64,000 bases of DNA from Spongospora subterranea f. sp. subterranea (lineage: Eukaryota; Endomyxa: Phytomyxea; Phytomyxea; Plasmodiophorida): contig JAUGWO010000144.1 of NCBI GenBank assembly GCA_049724395.1, positions 1 through 64,000 on the forward strand. Direction: 5' to 3'. The translations under genes and the position numbers were made by a program. The notes beneath the pieces are model-generated. The model was given only the letters and a program-made list of their open reading frames with translations, searched no databases and was not told where the DNA came from. Below are positions 36,013-47,283 of the stretch, in pieces. Position 1 is the stretch's first letter; each line of letters begins with the position of its first letter.

Positions 36013-38150
36013 ATGTCAATCCTGGAGCCGTGGCGCATCATGTTCCGGATCGGGATCTATCGGACGCGCCATTATTCCACCGCGTCGTCGTCGTCGTCGT
36101 CATCATCATCCGCCGCCGCCACGCAGCGCCTGGTTCCGGCCGTGAATTTCCGCTGCGATCTAGGCGAGACCGTCTACGCGCTCTGCACGGGTTCGCCCAG
36201 GCAGGCATCGGTGGCCGTCTGGCGCCTCAGCGGCGATCGGGTCGGTCAGCTCTTCAGATATATCGCCGGCGTTCGCCCGATATCGCTCACTCCTCGACGA
36301 GCCACATTAGGTTCTACTACCACATATTCGCCCGTTCCCAGCTCGGGTATTGACCCCTCACCTTAGTGTCGTTAACGGATCCGATCAGCAATACGCTGAT
36401 CGATAAAGCCATATGTATCTCGTTCCCGGCCCCGAACTCCTTTACAGGTGAGGACGTGATCGAGTTCCACACTCATTCATCTCCTGCCGTTCTTCAACAT
36501 TTTGTCCACGTTCTTCACCAGTCGAAGATGGTAATCGAACAGTTAATCGGCAGAGTTGGTTGAATGACGGGGAATAAGGTTAGGGAGGCGATGCCTGGAG
36601 AGTTCAGTAGAAGGGCGCTTCATAATGGGAAGATGGATCTGATGCAGATCGAGGCGCTGTCGGATCTGACCAACTCACAGACACTTCAGCAGAAAGGTCG
36701 GTCGTCGTCGCGGTCGTACTCTCCTGTCGGTGTTTTGTTCAATTATCGTTGGGTTAGAGCAGGCCCTATTACAGCTCCAAGGGCACCAATCGGCCATATT
36801 CAAGGGCTGGAGAACAGAGATTCTGGGTCTGATCGCCCATATCGAGGCATTTATTGACTTTGCCGAAGAAGAGGACGACGTTGGTCGCCGTCAGTGATTG
36901 GATAATATCGCCCAATTGATCATCGTAATTAACGGACGCCATCTCAGAATCCATCCTGTCCGATTGTAATTCCAGAATCGATCGGCTGATCGGCGACATC
37001 CGGGCACAGCTTTCCGACGATCGGCGAGGGGAAATTGTTCGCGATGGGTTCGGTCGGTGTTGAATTATCCGTTATTTCAACTTGGAGGAGAGCCTGATCT
37101 GATCGCGACCCACAGAGGTCGCCATCGTTGGCGAATGCAATGTCGGCAAGAGCTCGCTGTTGAACAGTCTAATGCAAAGAGACGTGTCGATTGTGACCCC
37201 GGTACCTGGAACAACAAGGTAAACACACCTCCTCCTCCGACCAACACCGCCGCCGTTCCTTCTGAATTCCCGATGTTGTGTCGTGTTCCTCTCAGGGACG
37301 TGATCGAGCGATCGCTGTCCATCAACGGTGTCTCAATCCTGTTCGCGGACACCGCCGGGTTTAGAGAAACCGACGACGTCATCGAAGGTGAATTCGCGGA
37401 ATTGTCGAACAATATTCTGAACATTGTGCTGAATTCGTTCCGGTCGTTAGTCGAAGGGATTCGCCTGAGCGCGTCGCGATTACATTCGGCTCAGCTGGTG
37501 ATTGTCGTGATGGACGCCACCTCCCCGGCGCTTCGCCATCCCGAGATCGTCGACCTCCTGCGCTCGTCGACCTCGGTCGCCGATCGGCCGATCCTCGCCG
37601 TCAACAAGATCGACCTGATCGACCAATCCAATCTGGACCGTTCGTCACCCGGCCGTTATCGTCGCCCACACGATTGACCATTTCTTAGGGCTCAAGGGCG
37701 ACCTGACCCGCCAATACCCCCAGTTCGATATCGTGTTCATGTCGGTCAAACAGAAGATTAACGCCCGGGCGATTCTCGATGTTATCTCCAAGCGCACGTT
37801 GCCGTTGTTCGTCGATCGGTTCGACATCCCGCCGTCAATATCGCTGACATTCTGTTCAGGGCGGCGTCGCGAGGCGGTTCCGAGGCGTCGGTCGTGACCC
37901 GCGCCCGTCATCGTCAACTAATCACCCAGGCCCTCGACGCATTGACCCGGTTTCGCCAACCGATCCACATCGGACTGGACGCCAGGACCGAGGTGAATCC
38001 CCTGGTCCATTCCTCAATCGCCCGTTGTTCACAATCACACAGGATCTACGAATCGCCGTCCAATGTCTGGGGAAGTTGTCCGCGTTGGGCGATATCCACA
38101 ACGAGGAGATCATCGACGTCATCTTCCGCGATTTCTGTATCGGCAAATAA
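36013..38150 (+). CDS. MSS1: Mitochondrial tRNA modification GTPase (MnmE/MSS1/GTPBP3)
   Basis: Eleven exons (36013-36310, 36367-36530, 36579-36696, 36758-36883, 36948-37052, 37116-37218, 37296-37387, 37451-37639, 37689-37818, 37860-37992, 38043-38150) give 521 aa, close to the usual eukaryotic length. The N-terminus ([20 protein letters not shown]) looks like a mitochondrial presequence. The TrmE N-domain has [20 protein letters not shown] and [16 protein letters not shown]. The G domain has GECNVGKSS (P loop), PGTTRDV, DTAGF and NKIDLI. The protein ends FCIGK, the invariant MnmE C-terminus with its essential Cys. With its partner MTO1 it should install the taurinomethyl/carboxymethylaminomethyl group on U34 of mitochondrial tRNAs. 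Confidence 0.93.
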
Positions 38151-38330
38151 AAACAACAACAATCGATATTTATCATTTCCACCCCCAGTTCCTTCTTCTT
38201 CCCCAATAAAGGTCCTCGTGATCTTTATCGGTCCAGCCGTCGTACACCATTCTCAGACCGTCTCAGTACGCCCCAAACCAGAACAATCGATCCGGGGCCA
38301 TACATACTGTCGTCGGCAACCGCCATCACC

Positions 38331-40063
38331 ATGACCAACGTGCCCGAACGCGACGTCGAATCCGGCGCGATCCTCCCCGAACGAAAACAGCATCGCCTCG
38401 GGCGATGGACGATCACGATGACGGCCGTGATGATCGTATCGGTGTTGACCCTATTGTCGTTAAAATCGTCGTCGTCCATGATCGGCGCCGTCGCCCCAGG
38501 AATGTACGTGTCTGTCGAGCGTCGTCGTCCGTCGTCGTTGGGGTTTCTTTTGTTTTTCCGTCGACCAACGCTGATCGTGGTCGTCGGTGAACCGCAGATG
38601 CGATGCAGGCGCTGTCGTCGGATCTGCCCAGTGTCACTCAGCTGATGATCGTGAGGACGATCGGGCCATCTCTCGCCCCGGTCAATTCTAAACCTGTTTG
38701 GCGTTAGGTCACCGCCAACGGCAGTATCCCGCTATTTCAGCTGACCGATTGGACCGTTATCGATCTGTCGGTTCTACCGCCCATCAAGATCGAGATCCAG
38801 ACCGATCGCAAAACGGTGATGTTGCCGATTGTCGCCATTCTTCGATTGTCGTCGCTGAAATCCGCACCGATGGCGATCAGGTCGGCAGCGTGTCCGTCGT
38901 CCTGGACGGGAGTGTGATGGCGATTCGCGACGCCAATCCCATGTTCGTCACCGATCAGGAGTCGCTATCGTTATCGACCGGTCCGCCCTGATCCCCTCAC
39001 CCACCTCAGACCGATTCCCCCTGACTATCGCCCCTCCGCCACAGGATCCCATTCGATATCGATCACGCCGTTCTCCCAGTCCAACGCCATCGGTGCCTAC
39101 GGTCTGATCACCACGATCAAGTTTATTGTCGCCAACGACCCCACCATCAACGTCGTCAAAGTACGTTCGTTCGGCGGGAACAGATCCCCGTTTTTGTTCC
39201 GGCGATCGCGACACCAATGGCAATGAATCTTGTTCAGGGAATGGGAATATTCACAGGTAAAGGTTCATCCGAGCTAGTATTGGCCAGCGACGAACCCTAT
39301 CCGCTACCGATCGAACGCCCTCACGATTCCCTGCGATTGCGCCTGGCCGTCCCGGCATCGTATGGCGTCTCCCTGCAGATAACGGTCGGTCCCCAATGGC
39401 CGCCGCCCCTTCGCCGTTGATCCCCACGAACAGATCGACAACTACTTGTTCTACGAGATCAGCTCATATCCCTACGATTTAATCTGGTCCGACGTTCAGA
39501 TCGGCATTCACAGCTTCAGTAAACCGATCTCGCGGAATCACCCGAAACATTCCCCTGATCCTCCTCGTTCAGACGTTGTTCCAACGATCAAGGGAGTTAA
39601 TGTGCCTGAGCCGACCACATTCTATGTGAATGTTGTTCGAGGGGATTCCTATACACTTCCCATCGTTCCGCCGTCGGTAGGAAAACAACCACAACCAATT
39701 CGGCTGATTTGACGTTGATCGCCGCGTTTGTGGTGGGCAACAGATCGACCAGTTCACCGTGTACGACGCCGTTGGCGATTACATCGTCGCCAATATGACC
39801 GATGGGTTCGTGTTCAATGCGCCATCGATAACAGGGAATGTCGTCTCGCCCACTGTTCGTCCTCGATCGGTTTCCCCCCGAACTGCATCGTATTCCTGAT
39901 CGGTTGTCGTTGTTCCCCTGTTTTTCCGCAGATTCGCGTGGCGACATCGCCCCCGTTGATCGGCAGCGTCGAGTTCAAGCTGAACAACTTCACGATCGCC
40001 ATCTGCAACCATTTCCCATATCGTATCGGTAATCGCACCATGATATATACAGGATGGAGATAG
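38331..40063 (+). CDS. Predicted single-pass membrane protein, unknown family
   Basis: The frame begins MTNVPERDVESGAILPERKQ, followed by a basic segment and one hydrophobic stretch (ITMTAVMIVSVLTLLSL). This gives a type II topology with a short cytosolic tail and a large outside part. Later exons read PLFQLTDWTVIDLSVLPPIK, VGSVSVVLDGSVMAIRDANP, SNAIGAYGLITTIKFIVAND, YEISSYPYDLIW, TTFYVNVVRGDSYTLPIV and IGSVEFKLNNFTIAICNHFP. They look beta-rich, with possible N-glycosylation sites. Introns of 50-70 nt separate them, but I did not close every junction and the 3' end is uncertain. No family is recognised. Confidence 0.55.
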
Positions 40064-40412
40064 CACCAGGGTTTGAATGTGAACGTGATTGTTTGTCGCC
40101 AGGTGATACAGGGTTGGCGCTGGCGCCAGGGCAGTACGACCTGTCGGCGACCCCATATTACGAGCCGGGGGCTACAGGTGCCCCAGGACCGACCACCCAT
40201 ATGCAGATAACATTCCAATGATCTCAGTGTTCGCCCAATAAAAAAACACCAGACATCGTTGTTGATTGAGAAAACCCACAAAATCGCAATCTAATTTCGC
40301 ACCGGCATTTTGAAACTCGGGAACAACAATCGGTTGGGGTCGTCGAGAGAGCACTTTAGCAGATTGATTTATGTACAGGAAATTCTGGTGGATTGTACGA
40401 CAATATAATATT

Positions 40413-41555
40413 TCATTGTTTGTTTTCAAAGGCGGCTGCGCGAGCGGCGAGCTTGTTCCGCGATTCTTGCTGCTTCTGCTGGCGAAGCTCTTCCTCCTGC
40501 TGCTGCGCTTTGGCCAACGCAACCTCGCCCGAGTTCTTCGACGACCTGCGCTTCGCTGCCGACAACGTCAGCTCGACGCGGTTCATTTCCGTCTTGTCCT
40601 GGGAATCGAGCTGGAACAGCTCGTTCTTGGCCGCCAAACCTGATATATTAGACATTCATCAGTCGCGATCGAACAGTTCTGGCGCCAACATTGCAAACCT
40701 TTCACCCCTCCTTGCGCCACCTTCGCCTGAAGTTCTTTGACAAGGGTGTTGCGTTGACGCTGCTTCGCCATGAACTCCTCAATCGCCTACGCCGGATTGA
40801 TTGAGAACCAACAACAGCAACCGGGTTGGTATTGCGGTGGGAAAATACCTGCAGGACGGCTGGGTCGCATCCAACCGGAACAGTGAACAGCTCCTCCAGT
40901 AGAAATGGGCCAACACCGGTCAACCCAACACCGTCATTTTCCATCGACACGGTCGGGTCCATTTTATGCCGGGCAAAATACGCCTTGAGAATCATGATCT
41001 GTTGAAGGAGAAGAACCAATCAGTGGGCGATATATTCTATGAATAACCAATGATTATCGCCCACCTTATAATGGAGCAGTAAATATTCAATGAAGCAGAT
41101 CTTATCGTTCTTGTCGAGGTCGACATCCGCCAGTTCAGACCGGCGTTGCATTGCTGTGCGGGTTCGGCCCATTCTCTAAACATTGACGTCAGTAGCACCA
41201 AATGTGTTAGAATCAGTGGTAAACCTGTAGGAAATCAGCTGCTTGACCGGCGTCTAGATCGTGTTTCTCGGCTTTCTCGTTCAAATACTCGGTGAATTTT
41301 TTGGCCAGCACGTTGACCTGGCCCCAATCATCCCCGAGGTCGAAGATGAAGCTTTTCAGAAAAAATTCCACCTGGATGAGATGGGGTGAACAGAGAGCAG
41401 AGCACCAGCAAGTTCACTGGACGAGCTGATACCTGGGATTCGATATCACTGGCGGTTAACTCAGCAAACCGCTCCGAATAGTTCGTGCCCGATTTGCCCG
41501 CCTTGCTGGCGTTGGACGGCGACGACAGGATTTTGTCTTCCGAGATGGTCGCCAT
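40413..41555 (-). CDS. EF-hand calcium-regulated actin-bundling protein (34-kDa ABP type)
   Basis: Six exons (41555-41433, 41371-41225, 41175-41065, 40998-40849, 40786-40699, 40639-40413) give 281 aa, near the 295 residues I recall for Dictyostelium ABP34. An N-terminal helical region (FFLKSFIFDLGDDWGQV) is followed by MQRRSELADVDLDKNDKICF. There the loop DLDKNDKICFIE satisfies the EF-hand pattern, and FIEYLLLHYK follows. The C-terminal third is charged coiled coil (QQQEEELRQQKQQES). Proteins of this family bundle F-actin and are inhibited by calcium. A wall-less zoospore with pseudopods would have use for one. The family assignment rests on the EF-hand block and overall architecture. Confidence 0.7.
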
Positions 41556-42429
41556 TACTGAACTCTGCCAACAATACTAGCACAAATGACTAAGGCCGAT
41601 TCCCCAATCCACCTGATTATCACCACTGTGTATCAGTGACCAGAACCGTCCCAGACCTGTGTCGCTCTATCACCCACCCAACGCAGCCCACGTTGCCGAC
41701 CGCTCCACTGGATATTGTAATGTGAACGGGGGTGGGGTGGGTCGACTGACTGACAGGGGCACGCGGCCTTTTATTACAGTCAGTACCAGGGCTATATATA
41801 GGGCGATGGGGACTGTGTCTAGGGATCATCTCCTGGGGAAAACCTAACACCACAAACGGTGTTGACAACCCTAACAGCTCTCAACTCTCTCAACTGTCGG
41901 CAAATACCAGATGCATTTTTGTATAGAAGAACGCGAAATTTACAGCAGATTTCCCGGCGTCAGCGGTCGCATTATGATGATATTTTCGCGGACGAGGGCG
42001 GAATGATCGATGAACGTGCTCTGATAACGACGCGGGCCTTCAACGGATGACGGAGTTGCCATGATCCGGGGTTCCAATGGATCGATACTGGTGTTGTTGG
42101 CGATGTGGTCGGTCTGGGCGAGATAGCGGGCCCGTCCTCCCTGATCCTCCCTCACCCCCCTCCCCCTAACGCGCCTATCACACACCCCCTAACCGGGTCC
42201 ATTATATTGTGGGGCGATCAGAGGCCGCGGACTTCAGACCCCCATTAGAGCCCTCGTTTGGGGAGGCGTTCGGTGGTTGATGGCGGCTCAAACCGTCAGA
42301 TCAGGTAATTATCGCCATCTGGATTGGCCATTCAGGCATATCTGCCCCTACCATGAGGGTCACGTCTGGCCAGGGCGTGTTTGGTTTCGGGTATTCTGAT
42401 CGGGGTTCCCATTCGCAGGGTTTCGGGTC
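41556..42429. promoter_or_regulatory. Divergent intergenic region
   Basis: An 874-bp spacer lies between two oppositely transcribed genes. Short frames only; a C-rich run at about 42140-42170. No element can be named. Confidence 0.35.
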
Positions 42430-45400
42430 ATGATGTTCCGTCTAAACGCGCAGCATCGATGGGACGATTATGGAACTGGATTCGTCGAGGATCCCGTTCA
42501 TGGTATTCGCTGGTCCGTCTGCGATTCTATCGTGAGCCTGATCGTGGGAACAATTGATTAGGCACGCTGCGAGTGATTTGTGAGGAAAGCAACACCGTTC
42601 TCCTCTTTCACAGGATTCAATCTGATCATGATTATGCTAAACAAGGTCCCCGATCTGCCTTTTTGTTTAAAATCATTGTTTTGACTGCTGCTTTAAGGCG
42701 ACGCAATCATTACATGGTTCGATACCGAATCTACCGTTGATTTAGCGCTAAGTTTCGAGCATAGCGACAATTGCGATCGGATTTGGGAACAGGTCTAAGA
42801 TATAGGTCAATTAAAACGGTTTTTTATTCACTGAGCGTCTTGCGGACAGATTCAATCGGCAATTGCCTTCTCCGACGAAAATATCCAAATCGAAGCGTTA
42901 GACGCCATGGATACTGTCGACGATTTCGAAGAGGTCTCTATTCCAACTCTCGATAATCTTTCTAAAGTTAGTGTTCTCATTATCGTCATTTGCACTGGCG
43001 TTAATTCACATTGTCTAGGTCTCAAACGAAATACTTTCCAGTTTTAGGAATAGCAGAAAGGTTTCTGTTAATGAGGCGTACGGAAAGGCTTTCATGGATG
43101 CTCTTCGGGACGTATTTTCACAGGTACGCTGCATAGTCGATTATAAAATCAGTCATCAAGTTTACAAATCATAGGCGTATGATCTGGAAGCGTATGATTC
43201 GCTGTTCCTGATATTCACCATCGTGAGGCAGCTATTTTTCCTGGGGTCCGCGTCAATCATCGATATGCTGACCGGTCCTGATTTGCTGCAGACGACCGTT
43301 CATATGCTAGAGTCAGCGTTATCAATTGTATGCTTTTCGTTAGAGTGCATGTTAATATAATATTTTTGTATCATTACAGGTATGATCCGGAATTGACCGA
43401 AGGTCATGATGATCCATCTGAGGTTGATTTCAATCGTCATCGCAAGGTACTACTCGAGGCAATGTTCGCAATGATATCCTTATTGTTATCAGGCATTGAA
43501 AGCCGCTCAATTTCGAGAAGTAATTCCTTTGAGAAATGACGCGCTTTTACAGACCATCAAGACGGTATTTTGCTCGTCTTGTTTGTGTTTTCGTTTGCTA
43601 ATCAACTATGGACGCCAGCATTATTATGTCACTTACATCCGAGATGTGATCATGCTGAAGTATCTAAATGATGGTTTGACACAAACGTTAAATTCTATGC
43701 TGTTCGCCAGCGTCAGCAACATTGTGACTCCGTTAATGGAGAACGATCATTTTCTTGATTTATTGTTCGCCAAAATTGGTTCCGTTCCTAATGAAACAAG
43801 GCTGGTGTCGCAAGATTCTCTTGATACCTATCGATTTGTGGCAGAGCTGGTTTCACTAATCAAGAATTTAGCTCTACATTCCTATTTCTTCGGTCGATTT
43901 TGTGCTCGCGGCCTACTTGGCCGCATTGCGTCATTGCTATTTGATTGGCAATCGAATGTGTCGCCCAGTGGAAACATTATTCACCGAATGGTACCTGTAT
44001 TATTCGAGATTGTTCATACGTATGTAGAACCATTTTTTCATATACGTGTTTATTCACATTCTATGTTAGAATTGCTGTTCATGATCCTCAGTATGTTAAA
44101 GCGGCAATGCTATCCGAAGGACCGAAGTAAGTCGTCTGATTCACTCGATCTGTTGCTATCGACTTATGTGCACTTAGGTCTGTGCTAATGGCAGCCTTGA
44201 TTGGTACAATTACTACGAAAACCGACGTCTTAGATGACTCCATGCAGTCAAATGTATTGTTCGCTTTGATTGCCGTGCTAACTCATATTAAACCCCTTAT
44301 TTTAGGCGACTGAGTTGCTTATGATTTTATTGCTCCACGACTCTAACAAGTTTCTTCACCAAGAAACGTTCATTGAATCGTGCTTCGAAGTCTATCTTAG
44401 TATGCCCGGAGCTTTTCATTTTTTTCCTGCGCTGACCTGTTGTTTTAGATAACCTGGTTTCTTGCATTACCAACCCATCCACTCGTGGCAATTCAGTGAT
44501 CAACGCAGCAACTCTCTTGACGTTCTGCATTCGCTCGCACGCGAGCACACTCGCGTTTGCATTGAGGAGGTGCCAGTGGCACAGTGCAGCGATGTGTCTG
44601 CTGATGAATAGAGATCATATGCAACTTGTATAGGAACTTGCCTTGTTTTGGCAATTTTTTGATGGTGCTCCCAGATGCTATTGGGTTTGAGGATGGTTAG
44701 GGCAGCTTTATCGCATTTATTAATGCCATCCTATGCGAATGATGAAATGCAGGATGGAAAAGTCAGTAATATTTGTTCACTTGCAGCATGTTCTTAGTGC
44801 GAGTTTAGACGCTGTTAAACGCTTGCGTGGATCTTTTCCTGTTCAACGGCGTCCAAAGATACAATTTGTTGAATTCTACATTCATTGAGTTAGTAGAGTT
44901 TGTCAGGGCATCGAACATTAAACCGCTTGTGAATTATTTCGGTAAGTCGACTGACAACGCTGGTGACGGCCTACTAATTTTATTTGCAGCAAGAGTGCAG
45001 TTGCAACGAATCGGACCTGTGTCGTATGTTTCCGTTTTTGACGCAATCGCTTTGAAAGCGGAACAGAACCAAGAAGATCCTGTGGTTGATACAATTTTCC
45101 ACTACAGTTCGAGTTCAAGAGTCGCAAACGTTCTCGGAACTGCAACGCGAAGAGGAATATTTTGAGTCCCCTGCTATCGATCCTGATCCTGACACCATGA
45201 CCGACCATGACGTGACGCAGACTTGGGATATGGATTCCGCAGTTGGTTCGACAAAGGACGCATCCTTGCCCACGTTTATCGAAAGGAAGCACTTTCAGCC
45301 AAGGCAAGATCCCGGCGATTTTTTATTGGCTGTAAAGAAAAGAAAAAAACTGACAAAGGGAGTTGCGAAGGGCCCGTACGTTCAGATACAACCGATTTGG

Positions 45401-45688
45401 AAGAGGTTGACATTTTTTCTTTGACTATAGTGTAAAGACGTTGTCAATTTCTCCCCAACGCTTGGTGCAGTATTCTATTGGTGAAGATGATGACTCCGAT
45501 GGCGACGCGGACCGTAGGGTATGGATTGCAAATATGCTGTTGGATTGCCTGACTGACTTGCTGCAATCTGGAGTTAGAAAAGCGTTCGAGATAGCCTGGC
45601 GCATGCGTCTTTGGCCACACCTCCTGTGTCCAACTCAGCTGACGTGACAACTACGTTGCAGTACACAGCTCTGAGGCAAGGTACATAG
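42430..45688 (+). CDS. PPP4R3: Protein phosphatase 4 regulatory subunit 3 (SMEK/Psy2)
   Basis: A multi-exon gene begins MMFRLNAQHRWDDYGTGFVE, the start of the EVH1/PH-like domain of SMEK proteins (human: LNADRQWDDRGTG). It continues LRVICEESNTVLLFHRI, DAIITWFDTESTVDLALSF and CDRIWEQIQSAI. The armadillo-type SMEK region follows: REVIPLRND, YVTYIRDVIML, LNSMLFASVSNIV and, near 44850, RYNLLNSTFIELVEFVR. The tail is acidic with a basic patch (VKKRKKLTKG, then EDDDSDGDADR) and ends QYTALRQGT at 45688. The protein targets the PP4 catalytic subunit to substrates in DNA repair, cell cycle and gluconeogenic signalling. Exon borders between 44.2 and 44.8 kb were not all resolved. Confidence 0.85.
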
Positions 45689-45964
45689 ACAAGGAAAAGG
45701 GCAACATCAGATTTACTGTAGACCTGAACTTCTTATACATTATAAATACCAGCAATTTATGCAATGATCACTTGGATGAGTGAGTCAGTGACAGTCCATT
45801 GCTATATAGGGAGAAATGTATTCAAATTATGTGGGAGATTATCTTCATCCAATGACCAATTAAGCCCAAAACAACAATAAGCAGCACTACGATGCGGATC
45901 AGATAGAGAAAATTGAAATTCTCGTATTTTCCTCGATGACTTGCGGAGAGGAACATAATGAACA

Positions 45965-47283
45965 CTATACGGGGAGGGCGTCGTCACCAGAACCGTTGAC
46001 GTGTTCACGGCAAAGAGGGCACGTAGCCTTCAGCACTAACCATTGATCCAAACACGATGAATGGAATTCATGATCGCATCTGCATGCAAAATTAGCGACT
46101 AGATAACTATTGTGTCAATGAGTCATACGGTAAATGTCTCAGCCTATCACCGGTTGCAAAATCTACTTGACAAATTACGCAAGCATCAGACGCATTTTCC
46201 TAGAAACTTTTGAATACACTGACTAGAACATCAGATGCATACATACGGTTCGCGCATCATCCGCGTTATATATCCTTTCAGGAAGTTTTCTAACATCAGA
46301 GTTTGACATTCCTTCATTAGGCTGAAAGAATCTAGGATGCACTTAAACATCAAGGTGAGGTAAAAGCGAGGAAGGTTGCCTACCGAAGAAGAAGAAGCAG
46401 ACATGGTAGGCACATACCTAAACGTGAACATGGCATCAACACTTGCATACAGCATCACATAAATTGCCTACAGAACATAGCGAGAAGAAGCAACGGCGAG
46501 CATGCAAGTGCAACATGCATAACTATTATTGTCGTACAAAAGTACCAAAGAATTGGCGACGAGCCACGACACTCTGCTGCAGGATTTCCAAGTGTCCATA
46601 ATAACCCCTGGAATCGCTCGATAAGGGTGCAAAACAAAATTGAATGGTGATAATCATTATTTACCAAGACTGTCCAGATAAATGAGAATGACCCTCGAAC
46701 TTTGTCCAAATTTTGGACATTAATCATTAACTCATCTTGCCGACGCGAATGTGCAACATATCTCGCCTATGGCAAGTCAGATTAAATAAAATAGGACTGC
46801 AAAATTAATATCTACCATTTCTTGCGGGAATATTATGCAATATCGAAGCAAAAATACTATTAGCCACATCTTTAATGGAACGTCGCATGATGTGTTAAAA
46901 GAAAATCCTAGAACAATGCAGCCGGCAATCAACTACAACAATATTCAGATTGTGCCATGATGGACTTGGGATTCAATAAACCTCAATGATGCCATAGGTC
47001 ACTGCTAAAGCAATAAATCTGCTTGAGCTCCTGACATCATATACAACTTGATTCGCATTGGCTACCTGAGATCAAGTTGATGAGCCAATCCGTGCGGAGA
47101 AGAAATCAGCAATGAGACCAGAAGTTGGCGCTGTTGCGGTGGACCGGGACGATCACGAAGTAGCAGTGATTCGCCGCTTCTGGCCCTGGCCCTGTTGTGA
47201 AACGGGCCTGCCTGCTGCCAGCGACTGTCTTCCTCGGCCTGAAGCCTCTGTGCCAGAGCCAGCGAGGCTGCATCGTCAGCCAT
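45965..47283 (-). CDS. RING-H2 finger protein, putative E3 ubiquitin ligase
   Basis: The N-terminal exon starts at 47283 with MADDAASLALAQRLQAEEDS, the A-x-x-LA-x-x-LQxEE motif often seen at the start of RING proteins. The last exons encode a complete RING-H2: CVICQVDFATGDRLRHLP, then a 49-nt intron, then CDHEFHSSCLDQW and TCPLC. The pattern C-x2-C...C-x-H-x2-H-x2-C...C-x2-C is intact. It ends ...GDDALPV at 45965. The middle (46230-47060) contains coding-like pieces (SFSLMKECQTLML) and several introns that I did not resolve. It should recruit an E2 for ubiquitin transfer; the target is unknown. Confidence 0.75.
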
